Shown: positions 25,001-35,339, counted from the first letter of the stretch. The stretch is DNA of 64,000 nucleotides from Sphaerosporella brunnea (GCA_008704415.1 VXIS01000153.1:41819-105818); one strand, 5' to 3'. The notes: generated by a model from the letters alone, not told the origin. Numbers and translations are program-made.

Positions 25001-25892
25001 GCCTCGTAATGTTGACCTTAAAGCTCCAATATTAAGGGGCTGGCCCTTTTTTAAAACTTTGCAACCAGAAAAATCTCTTCACTAACGAAACCTGGGAAAA
25101 TGAAGATTTTGACTGACAGCGCCGGTCTGCCGCCTTTGAGATCCTGGGATTCAGGCTGGGATGCAAAATACCGAAATTGCACCTCGCTCATGTTAACGTG
25201 AACATAATACGAACTCGAGGAAAAATAAAAATAAAAATAAAAAATCAGCTTTTCTTTTTTTTTGATGTTACGCTGGGTTTTCGAAGTGCAAGTTTGGTTT
25301 GTTGGTTTGACAGGAGAGAAAAAGTGAACCTGAAACATTCGTGATGACTCGGATCGGGAGGACATTTTTCCGTGCATTGTTCAGCTCGCACGCTCGTGCA
25401 TGTGGTTTAGGATCGGTTGCGGGGGGTTTGCTTTGCTGCCATCGTAGCTTGAAGCCACTTTGCTCGTCTCCATAGGGAGATCGTGTTCAAGGTACTATTG
25501 CACACATTAAGGGCTTCCGGATCCGATACTGCTGCTTTGGCTCCAAAGTGGATATATGTTGTGGGAAACATCTGGCTCCAGAAGGACAGGTATTCACACG
25601 CTGTCACTCGCACCTGGCACCCAGCCGACGTATGCTAGAGCCGTCCTGCCCCGGTTTTAAAAAATGGAATTTGCGTTGAAAAGTAGGCACAGTAGAGGGG
25701 CTGAGCGACGCTGCAGCTTGCTTGGAGAGGTTAAATCAGACCATGATTGTGCAAATCTACAGCAGAGCGGCAGCACCAATCATCACGGAGCCCTAAGTAT
25801 ATACGTCCGCAGAGTCGAGCACTTTGAAAAAATTGGCTCTATTAGAGTCACTACTCTAGCATGCTGGCTGGGGGTAAGGGCGGCCTAATTCT
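19005..25892. other. Gene-poor region
   Basis: Almost 7 kb without a gene I can support on either strand. It contains a G/T-rich simple-sequence zone (about 19430-19590, repeated GGTGGAGGTGG and a G run), the 19-bp minisatellite at 20341-20500, and a C run at 20520-20534. The longest open frame, 24256-25035 (259 codons), has no recognisable domain, no homology I know and no clear intron signals. Base composition looks ordinary rather than AT-rich, so there is no obvious sign of repeat-induced point mutation. Lineage-specific or decayed genes may hide here. Confidence 0.45.
20341..20500. repeat. 19-bp minisatellite
   Basis: Six identical tandem copies of CGTGAAAAGTCCTCCTCTG occupy 20371-20484, flanked by two shortened copies on the left (16 and 14 bases) and one 16-base copy on the right. 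The repeat is open in one minus-strand frame, giving a repeating AEEDFSRRGGLFTQRRTFH-type peptide, but nothing indicates translation. No spacers are present, so it is not a CRISPR-like array. Confidence 0.95.
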
Positions 25893-26164
25893 CTCTACTC
25901 ACGCGGCCGGAATCATTGAACATCACGTGCCGCACAGGGTTGGGATTATATTTTTCACGTGTGTGGGGTTGCGGCGGAGCCAGGCCACAAAGGCTGATTT
26001 TTGGAGGGCTTATTTTTGCGTATCCTACTACATCAATTTGAATCAAATCGGTCGCGCCGTTGTTGAGATAATGGGGGGTATCGAGCGGGGTGCTTTCGGG
26101 GAGAAAATATAACCCTAACCCTGCGGGCACGTGATGTGCAATGATTCCGGCCGCGTGAGTAGAG
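25893..26164. mobile_element. MITE-like element with about 60-bp terminal inverted repeats
   Basis: The left end (25893-25955) and the reverse complement of the right end (26104-26164) match over about 60 bases with a handful of differences. The shared outer portion reads CTCTACTCACGCGGCCGGAA and the inner part contains CACGTG. The interior, roughly 150 bases, has no open frame. Size, long inverted ends and lack of coding capacity fit a non-autonomous DNA transposon. I could not identify a target-site duplication in the bases next to either end, so the exact boundaries and superfamily remain open. The right arm includes CCCTAACCCT, a telomere-like stretch that is diverged in the left arm. Confidence 0.7.
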
Positions 26165-26400
26165 TACTCCCCCGGATTAATATTCTGTTGACTGTGAGTA
26201 ACGTCTTGATTTTTTTGTGTTGCTCGTGTTTGCAATCGATGCATTTCTGGTTTGCGTGGAGTAAATCTCGCCGCCGCCGCCGCCGCCTCTGTAGTTTTCT
26301 AACGATTTAGGCCACTGTGATTAGGTCTGTGGTTGATGCAAAAGACTTTTTGCTCCAGAGGTGTGAGAGCGGGTTGCAAAAGGAAAACAAAAAGGAAAAT

Positions 26401-26470
26401 GCATCCGTCGGGAGTCGAACCCGAGCCAATTGCTTGGAAGGCAATTATCCTACCGTTGGACCACGGAAGC
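26401..26470 (-). tRNA. tRNA-Gly, anticodon TCC
   Basis: Read on the minus strand the 70-base gene folds as a cloverleaf. The anticodon stem ATTGC/GCAAT encloses loop CTTCCAA (anticodon TCC, Gly). The T arm is TCGGG-TTCGACT-CCCGA, and the D arm contains GTCC..GGAT. The acceptor stem GCTTCCG/CGGATGC pairs except for a T-T mismatch at the third pair. There is no intron. The D arm (TGGTCCAACGG) and GGTTCGACTCC serve as internal A and B boxes. The mismatch may slightly weaken the gene; all else looks functional. Confidence 0.94.
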
Positions 26471-26969
26471 TGTTCATGCTACTTTTATCTGACCAAGTTT
26501 TTATGACAGCACGGAGTAATTCACCACACATTCCACACACATTTTGTTTCTCAAAAATCCCCGGAGTCTCCTTACCGGAGTGTGGCTCAGTTTGGCTCGT
26601 TTTGGCGAATCCTTGGACAGGAAGTGAAAAACTGGCCGGCCTGAATGGTGGGCAAGAAGTTCGCGGTTAGGGCGAAGCCCCTGTTGTGTGTGGCGTGACT
26701 GCAAAGATAAGATAAGATTCCGATCTCCACAAGCCCCAGCAAGGGAGTCAGAGCCATTCGACGCATCAACGACACCTCACCGACGAAACCGACCCGTTCG
26801 AACCCACGACCCCACCAGCTTACGACAAGGTACGCGACTGTTCCTCCACGATTTTTCACGACGAAAACTCTGCTCCTCGAGCTCAGATATTCAAGCGGCT
26901 TTCCCGACCGTATCAGACAGCTGATTTTCGACTTTTTGCTACAGTTTCGCCACCTAAAACAACGCAAAC
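26471..26969. other. RPS30 promoter and 5' leader
   Basis: About 500 bases between tRNA-Gly and the RPS30 start. No coding signal. The start context AACGCAAACATGG is acceptable. No ribosomal-protein promoter element is claimed. Confidence 0.45.
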
Positions 26970-27312
26970 ATGGGAAAAGTTCACGGATCCCTCGCCCGTG
27001 CCGGTAAGGTCAAGTCTCAGACTCCTAAGGTACGACTACCCCCGTGGATTCAAGATGACGTTTGTCGCGAGCTGCGGATACTGAGCATATTGCGTGTTAT
27101 AGGTCGAGCCCCAGGAGAAGCCCAAGACCCCCAAGGGCCGTGCCAAGAAGAGGATCCTGTATGCATCTTTGCCTCCGCCGAGCTGAAGCTTCGGGCTACT
27201 CTGCAACATGTACTGATTCGATTTCTTTCGCGATTGCAGCTACACCCGCCGCTTCGTCAACGTCACCATGACCGGTGGCAAGCGCAAGATGAACCCCAAC
27301 CCTGGCTCGTAA
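26970..27312 (+). CDS. RPS30: 40S ribosomal protein S30 (eS30)
   Basis: Three exons, 26970-27029, 27103-27158 and 27240-27312, encode 62 residues: MGKVHGSLARAGKVKSQTPK, then VEPQEKPKTPKGRAKKRIL, then YTRRFVNVTMTGGKRKMNPN and a final PGS. This is a complete fungal eS30, a basic small-subunit protein near the decoding site. Introns start GTACGA and GTATGC and end ATAG and GCAG. As in other fungi, and unlike animals, there is no N-terminal ubiquitin-like (FUBI) fusion. The first two exons are too short to appear as sizeable open frames. It is followed by a convergent gene for a small membrane protein. Confidence 0.97.
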
Positions 27313-27958
27313 GCCGCTCGCTCGATCGAACAAAAAAGCGATAAATTTGGCAAGGGAAAATAAGGGCGGGAATTGAGGTGCGCAGTAGCGAAACTACATA
27401 TCCAGCTTTAACACCCAAATTCCGGTTCCAGTCGTGGGCAGTTCATGTACACCAGCGAGATTACACCACCGGCAAGACCGCAAGCTGAACGACGATGGCG
27501 AAACAAAACCCGTGAATTGAACCCCGAAAAGCAAAGAGCCGACCCAATCCGAGTGAAAACCAAAGTGATGGCAAGAAACGCATCATGCGTGCGGTATTCA
27601 TGTATCGTTCACCGCCCCACGCATAGCCCCAAAGAAAACGAACAGTCAAAGAAGGCTTGAGGGGCGTTATCACATGCCTCCGCCTTCAAATCACGATTCC
27701 ATGGCCGCTTTAATAATGTGACAACGCATGTTCCCAAGACGCCTTAATGAAGTAATACTGCCGCCTCTCCAACCTGCTATGATACAAATGAATAAAGCCT
27801 CCAGCTCGCAAGTGCGTATAAAAAAAAAATATCAGGTAAAGATGAAAGCGTGGTGATGGCGGTGAAAGCGTCCCCATTTGCAAGTAATAAACCTGCCTGC
27901 CGCCATCTGATATCATTCAACTGCATCTTTTTTTCCCCCTTCCCAGCATACAAGATGC
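27313..27958. other. Convergent 3' intergenic region
   Basis: 3' flanks of RPS30 and of the minus-strand small membrane protein gene. No domain-bearing frame or repeat is seen. Confidence 0.45.
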
Positions 27959-28449
27959 TTATTTCTTGCCCTTTGCCGCCGCAGCGGCCTGGTCAGCAAC
28001 CTGCTCCTCCAAAGCACGCAGGTGCAGTTCCATCCGTTGAATCGACATCCGGAGGTTCTGCGCACATCATCAGTCCCATCCATATTGCCATAACACGATC
28101 CCCGCTACTACTACTGGGGGAGGAACGTACGTCGATGTCTTCCGTCAGCATCTCGTTGGCAACCTTGTACTCCTCGTAAACGTAGAAGTACGACGCAGCA
28201 CCGGCGACGGTAGCGCCAAGAAGGAAGCCGAAGATTCTGTTAAAAAAAAAAAAAAAAGATCAGCTGTGACCTACTCGCTGCTTTGATGGGGAATGGAGGG
28301 AGGTAGAGGTAATCGTACCCGCCACGGAAAGCACCCACGGGCCGCTTGGCAGGAGCGGCGGGAGCGGTGTTGACGGCGTTCTTGAGGACGGCCGAGGTGG
28401 TGAAGGTGCGGCGGCCCAAGGGCGCCAGGGCACGGAGCGTGAACGACAT
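27959..28449 (-). CDS. Small single-span, probably mitochondrial, membrane protein
   Basis: Three exons, 28449-28319, 28236-28131 and 28057-27959, encode 111 residues. The N-terminus MSFTLRALAPLGRRTFTTSA is basic, Ser/Thr-rich and free of acids, like a mitochondrial presequence. Then come an Ala/Pro linker, one hydrophobic segment with a glycine motif (GIFGFLLGATVAGAASYFYV, about 44-63), the conserved-looking EEYKVANEMLTEDI, and a C-terminal coiled coil (NLRMSIQRMELHLRALEEQV) ending in Ala/Lys. The layout matches a conserved family of uncharacterised fungal mitochondrial proteins; a link to yeast YPR010C-A is possible but unverified. Intron 1 ends in a 16-base T run before AACAG. No biochemical role can be assigned. 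Confidence 0.82.
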
Positions 28450-28936
28450 TGGGTCTTTGTTGAAGGTGGTGCGTGGGGCTGGTGGGGTACGTGAGACGAG
28501 GTTGCGTGATGGCGTTGCAATGCTTGCGGGTCGAGCCGGTTAAGCGATGCTCGTTGATGGGTCATTGGCAGTCACTCGTACGTCCTATGCCCAGGAGAGT
28601 CATGGACGACCGACAGCTTCCGAATGGACGGGTTGCAATGCGGACGGCGCGAAGATAGCCTTATCTTGGCCGGTCATATAAAGGTCATGATTTCACCACT
28701 TGAATGTACGAGGGTAACCTGATACCATGATCTGTCTGTCAACAGATTCGATGTCCATACGGTAGGGACATAGATTGCCTATGGGAGTGTATCAATAGCG
28801 GTCTAGGTTTTCCAGCGTGCTACCAGTGTCTATCTCCTCTGGCCCAACAAAAAGACGAGTATCTTTTCGTATTCATCAATTTCCTCCCGACGGAGAGCTC
28901 CGCTGCGATCCATGGCCAGTTTTGCACTCTCCAGAT
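28450..28936. other. Intergenic between two minus-strand genes
   Basis: Promoter of the small membrane protein gene and 3' flank of the hypothetical gene upstream. Nothing else is recognised. Confidence 0.4.
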
Positions 28937-29608
28937 CTAGGTACTCAGTGTCTCGCTTCGACTATCTTCAATGACCTGATAGCTTGTGAAGCCTGCTTCG
29001 TGGATCTGCTCAGCAACAGCCAAAATGCCCTCTAGCTCCGCCTTTCTAGTGATCAGAGCTTGGTGCGTAACCTCTCCAGCTATAGCGCTGGCACTGAGGG
29101 CGGGCCTGGCAGTGAGTTCTGCAGGGACGGGATCTGTCCCTTGCTTCTTGTCATCGGTACAATTGCCCTGTAAGGTAATGTGCGAGTTAGTTTTACAGGC
29201 AAGTCAAATATGGCGGGACTGGGACAAACGCTGTAGGTGGGAGCATCACTGTCCATGCCTGGCGTGGGATGGGAAGACTTCCTGCTGCAGCCCTCTGATG
29301 GGTCGTCGGGGGTAGATTCGTGGCCATGAGAAAGGTGGAGGTATGAAGAGGTGTGCTTCCATCTGGGGTCCCGGCTGGGGGTCTATCTAACTCGCGGGTC
29401 CCAACACATGCCTAAGAGTTACCGTCATGTCGGTCATATACGGCAAGTCGATGGTCCTGTTCACAATCTCACCGGTAGCCCATATGTATGCCACCGTCAT
29501 GAGGGCCCGGATTGCAAGTGTTCGACAATCGGCGGCCACATAGCGAGTCACCTTGATTCACTCGGTATTCTTCCCACCCTCCTCCACCATTACCCCCTTC
29601 GCGGCCAT
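28937..29608 (-). CDS. Hypothetical protein, four-exon gene
   Basis: No long single open frame marks this gene; I assembled it from the minus strand. Exons 29608-29594, 29551-29423, 29382-29197 and 29167-28937 all join in phase 0 through introns of 42, 40 and 29 bases with GT..AG ends, giving 186 residues. The last intron has an ACTAAC branch-like site but is unusually short, as are all three. Readable segments are VTRYVAADCRTLAIRALMTV, AYIWATGEIVNRTIDLPYM, RDPRWKHTSSYLHLSHGHES and ITRKAELEGILAVAEQIHEA. The C-terminal part looks helical. Reading straight through exon 1 instead meets an in-frame TGA at 29560-29558, so this could be a gene broken by a nonsense change rather than a spliced one. 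I do not recognise the family and assign no function. Confidence 0.5.
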
Positions 29609-30607
29609 TTCGCAGCCGGCCGCATTAAAAACGCCGTGGACTCTATTTCATGCTTTCTTTTCCCATTATTTTGTGGAAAGTCTCCGGGCTCTACAGGAAT
29701 ACCATAAATTTTTTTGTTCCCCGGGATTGGACGCTGTGGTTGATCCCACTGTATCGCTGGTATTGTACTGCCTCCAGCTGACGCAACCTACTCTTTTTTC
29801 CCTTGCTGCTCTGGCTGTTGGGCGAGAGGGCGAGGAAAAGATTATCATCCTCTTATAGGTACATAACAGTGTTCTATATAGTAGATACGACATACAGGTA
29901 TCTGCGACCTGAATTTTGGTTTTCCAGTTCCACCGACATAGAAAGCATCATCATCGTATCGGTAGCTTTTGGTGTGGTCTTGCATAAATGGGGGATATAA
30001 AAGCCCACGGGAAACATCACTTATGCCTTGTGATTGAGATTTCTTTTGCAGGGCAGAGGTACCATTGAGCTTCGAAGCCGCCAGCCGGGATTGAAGAAGC
30101 AGAGATGCAGAGGAACAAAAAACGTTTTACATTGCAGTGTTTGGTTTCATGCAGTTCCCCCAGTTCAGCAGTGGATATCCATCTCAAGTTCTCATTGCTC
30201 CCGCAACAAAAACACTTAGCAACATTGAAAAACTTAATTAATGACACCGTTCCATCCTTTCCTAGCCAGGCGAAATCGGGGGCGCATCATTGATGTTTCT
30301 CGCCGGATCTGTCAAGGTTCCATCGACAGCGGTAGACGTTTTCTGCCCACTCATGATCATAGCCTAAATATATCCACTAAAATGTCCAGTAAAGATCCTC
30401 AGAAGGAGCCACCAGTATTTACTACCCTATTAGAGGGTTCAGTAGCTAGTGGAGAAAAAATAAAATGAGAATGTTGCCGAGTGATAAACTATGACAGAAT
30501 TCCAAAAGGGTTGACGTTCTAGCGCGATAATCCCCCAACGCGACAAGAACTTTTTTCTCCCAACCGCGTCCTCCACCCCCAACCCCACCACACCGCAACG
30601 CATCACC
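29609..30607. other. Intergenic upstream of RPB8
   Basis: About 1 kb holding divergent promoters for the hypothetical gene and RPB8. It is AT-richer around 29850-30250. No coding signal is supported. Confidence 0.45.
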
Positions 30608-31167
30608 ATGTCGTCCGTGTCCCCTCCTCTCTTCCCCACGCGGCGGCGGCGCAGCTAACGTTCCTCGCTTGCAGTTCCGATGCGCTCCTCCTCGACAGCA
30701 CATTCCGGATCACGGACGTGAACCAAAAGAAGTACGACCGGGTGGCGCGCGTGACGGGCGTGCGCGAGGACCTGAGTTTCACGCTCGACACCAACTGCGA
30801 GATCTACCCTTTGTCGGTCGACGACACTGTGCAGCTATCGATCGCGTCGACGCTGAGCTTGGACGGCACCATTTCTACCAAGGAGACTGAGGCGGCCAGG
30901 GGCGGATGGAAGGAGATGCGCGCTGGAGAGGCTACCCTCGCTGATCAGTATGATTACGTCTGCTATGGAAAGATGTACAGGTTTGAGGAGGGTGCTGGCG
31001 ATACTATGTGAGTGATCTTTTTCTTTTCTCTACGATGGGAGTGTGTTGATGAGGAATACAGCAAGGTGTATGCCAGCTTCGGGGGACTGCTGCTGTACAT
31101 TGAGGGCCCCCACAAGCGCTTGAGCTCGTTCAAGCATGAGTACATCTACCTGTTGATGAAGAAATAG
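30608..31167 (+). CDS. RPB8: RNA polymerases I, II and III subunit RPABC3 (Rpb8)
   Basis: Rpb8 is an OB-fold subunit shared by all three nuclear RNA polymerases. Three exons, 30608-30612, 30675-31007 and 31062-31167, encode 147 residues, the normal length. Exon 1 is only five bases (ATGTC) and splices to a T that completes a Ser codon, giving MSSDALLLDSTFRITDVNQK. Later landmarks are DRVARVTGVRE, LDTNCEIYPL, DYVCYGKMYRFEE and the C-terminal IKVYASFGGLLLYIEGPHKR plus LMKK. Intron 1 has the unusual donor GTCCGT but a good GCTAAC branch site and GCAG acceptor; intron 2 begins GTGAGT. It converges on the Nudix gene, with 155 bases between stop codons. Confidence 0.95.
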
Positions 31168-31322
31168 ACACCACAAAATACCGGCGTTATGATCATTGTT
31201 TGATTTATTTAATTTGGGATGTCTTCCCCATTCACCGTCGCGTTGTGGTAGTAGCACAAGTGCAGCACCTCCCACCACCCCACCAACAAATTATGCCTGT
31301 ACATATGTGCGACAGAGAGGGA

Positions 31323-32456
31323 CTATTCCGCGCGGAGCGGGAACTCGAGCTCGCGGTGAAGGCGTGAAACAATTTCAATGTAGTTGGGCTCGTTGGCAGG
31401 GGTGATGATGCCGTGGCGAACGAAGAAGTCCTGGGATTTCCATTGTCAGTGACTTGCCATGGTGGTAGGTGGAGGAGACTTACAATGAGAACATAGGCGC
31501 AGTTGGGCTTGAAGCTTCCCTTCGCCAGCTCCTCTTTGACCTGTGCTTGTCAGCATGATTCTTGGCCCCGACTTCCAAAGCAACGGAAACATACCTCATC
31601 CAACGGCATGAGATGGAAATCCTGTACCTCGTCGTCACAAGGCGCCGGAACCACGTCTTCTCCAACCTCCAGGTCGTAGACATATTGCACCTCCGGCTGC
31701 AACAATCCTGTCTCACCACCAGCCCTCGAATCACGCACATAAAGATACGATACCACACCCACCGCCTTCGCCTTGCTAACCAACTCAGCTGGCAACGACG
31801 CTTCCTCCTCACTCTCCTTCACCAGGGTATCAAACACACTCATTCCCGAAGAAATTCCGCCAGCCACTGTGTTATCCAACATACCGCCGTAGGTGCTCTT
31901 AGTGATGTTACGTCTCGGGGTCCAGATGCGAAGCGGCTGGGTCTCAGTCGCGGGGACATAGGCAGTCATATGGACCTTTCGTTTCGCCACCAATCTAATA
32001 TTAGCATTGTCACAGCTTTCCCGGGGAAATTATGTGCAGGTTGCTTACACCGTAAGTAACGAGGCCGAATAACGGAGTACCACTACGCTCCATGCGGAGA
32101 TAAAGCACTCCTGTAGGCGAGTACACTGAGTACAACTCGTTTCTCCATCCCTTGCTGCACACCTGGAACTTTCCGTTCGCACGCCATCTCTCGAGGGTCG
32201 CGGCCATGTTCTTGCTGCGTTTCTCAACGGTGTCACCCTCGATCGAGATTGAGGTTGGAGTGATGGTCCAATGGGGTTCATTGGCTTCCTGAAGCGCCGC
32301 GACGACTGATGGAAGAACATATCCCAGAGTGTGGGAGCCGGCGGTGAACAGGTGAAGGTTCGAGGTGCGCTCGGCGTGCTGGATCGGGCTCAGAGTCGGC
32401 GAAGGGAAACTATCGACTTCGTTGACGAGGTCTAGATAGGTTCGCTGGCGAGACAT
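31323..32456 (-). CDS. Nudix hydrolase with DUF4743 domain (Tnr3/YJR142W-like)
   Basis: Four exons, 32456-32049, 31975-31595, 31540-31484 and 31430-31323, give 317 residues. The N-terminal half carries the DUF4743-type region and MERSGTPLFGLVTYGVHMTA. The Nudix segment reads GGMLDNTVAGGISSGMSVFD then KESEEEASL, with the conserved Glu cluster; the usual first Glu of the Nudix box is Ser here, as in this subfamily. VLIDFFVRHGIITPANEPNY closes the domain. Related proteins (yeast YJR142W, and the Nudix part of S. pombe Tnr3) are reported to act on damaged or oxidised thiamine diphosphate. I chose acceptor AAAG at 31976-31977 over the nearer TTAG because only it restores frame and family sequence. 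It is divergent from cnxE. Confidence 0.9.
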
Positions 32457-32647
32457 TGTTGTTTTATTCTAGTAGTACGTAGTTGTCTGAAATGTTCTTG
32501 CGACGGGCGTCGTGTATAGAGTACTCGTACTGCTGGTTGGTGGTGGTGACACGGATGACGGAATGTTTAGACATTGATAGCCTGCCCCGCATCCCCGCAT
32601 CCCCGCCAGGATTGTAAACCACATTGTACGATCCACAGAATTCCACC
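32457..32647. promoter_or_regulatory. Divergent promoter of Nudix hydrolase and cnxE
   Basis: 191 bases between the two start codons. The cnxE start has context TTCCACCATGA. No specific regulator site is proposed. Confidence 0.45.
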
Positions 32648-34784
32648 ATGACCACAGAAACCACATACAACGTCGGCGTTCTGATCGTTTCCACCACCGC
32701 CGCGAAAGATCCCTCCACAGACTCTGCTGGTCAGGTACTCCGTGACTTCTTTTCCGGCGTAAATGAGACCACGGCCGGAAAACACTCGTGGAACGTGGCC
32801 GAGACACGGATCGTGAGCGACGACAAAGATGCGATACAGGGTGCTGTTAAGGAGTGGGCGGACGAGAAACAGCTGCACCTGATCGTAACAACTGGTGGCA
32901 CTGGGTTTGCAGTTACAGATTGCACGCCGGAGGTGTGTGTGTCTAAGCTCGACAGCTGGGTAGCTGCTGACCTATTGCGATGTAGGCTGTTGAGCCTTTA
33001 CTGCAGAAGAAAGCACCTGGCCTTGTGTAATTTTCCCCTACGAGTTCGTGTGTTCTGGGCTACAGCTAATCGCTGGTAGTCACACGATGCTTGCCTCCTC
33101 GCTCGAGATCACTCCGTTCGCAATGATGTCTCGCCCAGTGGCCGGTGTCCGCTCGAACTCCGTCATAGTTACAATTCCGGGCTCCCCAAAAGGCGCAAAA
33201 GAGAATCTACAGGCCATTATACAGCTCCTCCCACATGCCTGTGCACAAGCTGCAGACCTAGTACCCTCCCGCGCCCTCCACGCCGGCGGCACTAAGAAAC
33301 TGGAGAAAGAGTACGGCGTGCACTCGCACCGCCATTCGCATGGGCAGGGAGGGGACAGCAGCGTTGGTGCAGGCGAAGGGCACCATCACCACCACCACCA
33401 TCACCATGGACACAAAGTGCCCAAGCCTCGCACAACACCAGAGCAACGCGCAAACAAGCTGGATGATTCCGTTACACGTAGACACAGGGAAAGCCCATAT
33501 CCCATGCTCTCGGTCGCCGATGCAAACGCTCTCATCGCTGCTGAGACACAGGCCAGCGATATCGTTGAGATTCCGGTGGACGAGAACCTAGTGGGCTATG
33601 TACTGGCAAAGGATGTGACGGCGGCCGAAGCGGTACCTGCTTTTCGTGCCTCGATCGTGGACGGCTACGCCGTCTACCACACAGATGGCCCTGGTGCCTA
33701 TCCTGTCGTTTCTGTTTCGCATGCTGCCCCGGGAACGATTCCTCCGCTCGAGCCTGGACAGGTTGCACGCATCACCACTGGTGCTCCGCTTCCGCCTGGT
33801 GCAACAGCTGTAGTGATGGTAGAAGATACTGCCCTAACTTCCATCACTGAGGACGGCAAAGAGGAGGCCACAATAGGGATTCTAGCCGACGGTCTCGAAG
33901 AGAATGAGAACGTCCGCGAGGCGGGGAGTGATGTCCAGGCCGGCACGGTCGTCTTGCGTGCTGGAGATATGATTACCTCCGTCGGCGGCGAGGTAGGTCT
34001 GCTAGCCTCCGTGGGCGTCTCCAAGGTGTCCGTCTTCCGAAAGCCCATAGTCGGTGTGTTATCAACTGGCGATGAGGTCGTTTCTCACATGCGCCCCGGC
34101 GATCTAAAACTAGGTGAGATCCGGGACAGCAACCGGCCTGCCCTTCTCACTGCCCTCAAGAGCTCGGGCTTCCCAGCCGTGGACCTCGGAATAGCAGCCG
34201 ATAGGCCCGGTGCCCTCGAATCTACCCTCAAGGAGGCTCTGGACAGCGTGGACGTGATCATCACGACGGGTGGGGTCAGCATGGGCGAGCTTGACCTCCT
34301 CAAGCCGACGATCGAACAGGCATTGGAGGGGACGATCCACTTTGGGCGCGTAGCGATGAAGCCAGGCAAGCCAACCACGTTCGCAACAGTTGGGGATAAG
34401 CAGATATTTGCACTCCCTGGTAATCCCGCCAGCGCTCTGGTTACATTTCACCTGTTTGTGCTGCCTGCGTTGCGGAAGGCCGCGGGCTACGAGCCCTGGG
34501 AATTGCCGCGAGTACGCGTCGTCGCTGAACAGGACTTGCCCCTCGACCCCCGCCCCGAGTTCCATCGCGTGTTTGTGGCCATGAGGCACGATGGCCGGTT
34601 GGGCGCTACAAGCACCGGCGGGCAGCGGAGCAGCAGAATCGGTAGCGCCCTGGCGGCGAACGCGGTCGTCGCTTTACCGGCGAAGGGCCAAGTGGGCGAG
34701 AAGAGGGAAAGGGTCGGGGTTATTCCCAAGGGGGAGATGGTGGAGGCGATCCTGTGGGGACAGGTCGGGGGACTCGTAGGCTAG
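32648..34784 (+). CDS. cnxE: Gephyrin-type molybdenum cofactor protein CnxE (MogA-MoeA fusion)
   Basis: The protein adenylates molybdopterin and inserts molybdate, the last steps of Moco synthesis, in the cytosol. Exons 32648-32932, 32986-33026 and 33080-34784 give 676 residues. The N-terminal MogA/G domain shows VGVLIVSTTAAKDPSTDSAG, LIVTTGGTGFAVTDCTPEAV, ITPFAMMSRPVAGVRSNSVI and PGSPKGAKENL. A basic linker at roughly 205-245 is strikingly His-rich (nine consecutive His at 33382-33408). The MoeA/E domain follows: FRASIVDGYAV, ITTGAPLPPGATAVV, VLSTGDEV, EIRDSNRPAL, DVIITTGGVSMGELD and FALPGNPASALVTF. Intron 2 uses GTAATT after GT so that Val is completed across the junction. In A. nidulans this locus is cnxE and in N. 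crassa nit-9; it is needed for nitrate reductase. Confidence 0.95.
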
Positions 34785-35303
34785 ATAGTTTTTTATGTAG
34801 GCAGATTACCGCAGATATCACATGCTGCTCATCAGCTCATGACCGAGCAAATGAAAAAACAAAATAACATCCTCTCGTGCGGGGAGCCTAAGAACGCAAA
34901 GCCGTTACGGTGCACGGACATTGTGGCCTCAAAACGTCCGAGCTAATTAAGATGCGAAGTGATGCAACAATTTACCTACTTCTCCAAGAATTGGACATAC
35001 GTAGCCGCCAACAGTAGTGTACGTAGATACCTTGAATATTGAACACATGACCAACCGGGAAAGGCACCTAAAACCGTCGATATCAATGGTACATCCGGCC
35101 GGGGTACGGCCCGAATGCATCGTCCCGATTTCGCCTTCTGATGCTAGGTACTTATGTATATCGGGTCATTCCCGGGAATAAACTGCTTATCATAAAGCTC
35201 TCGGGTTCTTTTTTTTTTTTTTTCGCCGCCGCCGCTGCCGGCCTGTCCGAGTGGGGATATCCGGGTTGTACTTATCTAATATTTAATATCAAACGTTGCC
35301 GCT

Positions 35304-35339
35304 TGACACTGACACTGACACTGACACTGACACTGACAC
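35304..35339. repeat. (TGACAC)6 microsatellite
   Basis: Six perfect TGACAC units in intergenic DNA. Confidence 0.97.

Noticed and set aside
24256..25035. 259-codon plus-strand open frame
   Set aside because: No recognisable domain or signal, competing frames of similar quality overlap it, and composition gives no coding periodicity I can see. Kept only as a possibility within the gene-poor region.
26110..26122. Interstitial telomere repeat
   Set aside because: Less than two TTAGGG units, inside the inverted end of the MITE-like element; the other arm is diverged, so it is more likely chance.
31994..31997. Nearer TTAG acceptor for Nudix intron 1
   Set aside because: Using it breaks the frame; the AAAG acceptor 19 bases on restores VTYGVHMTA.
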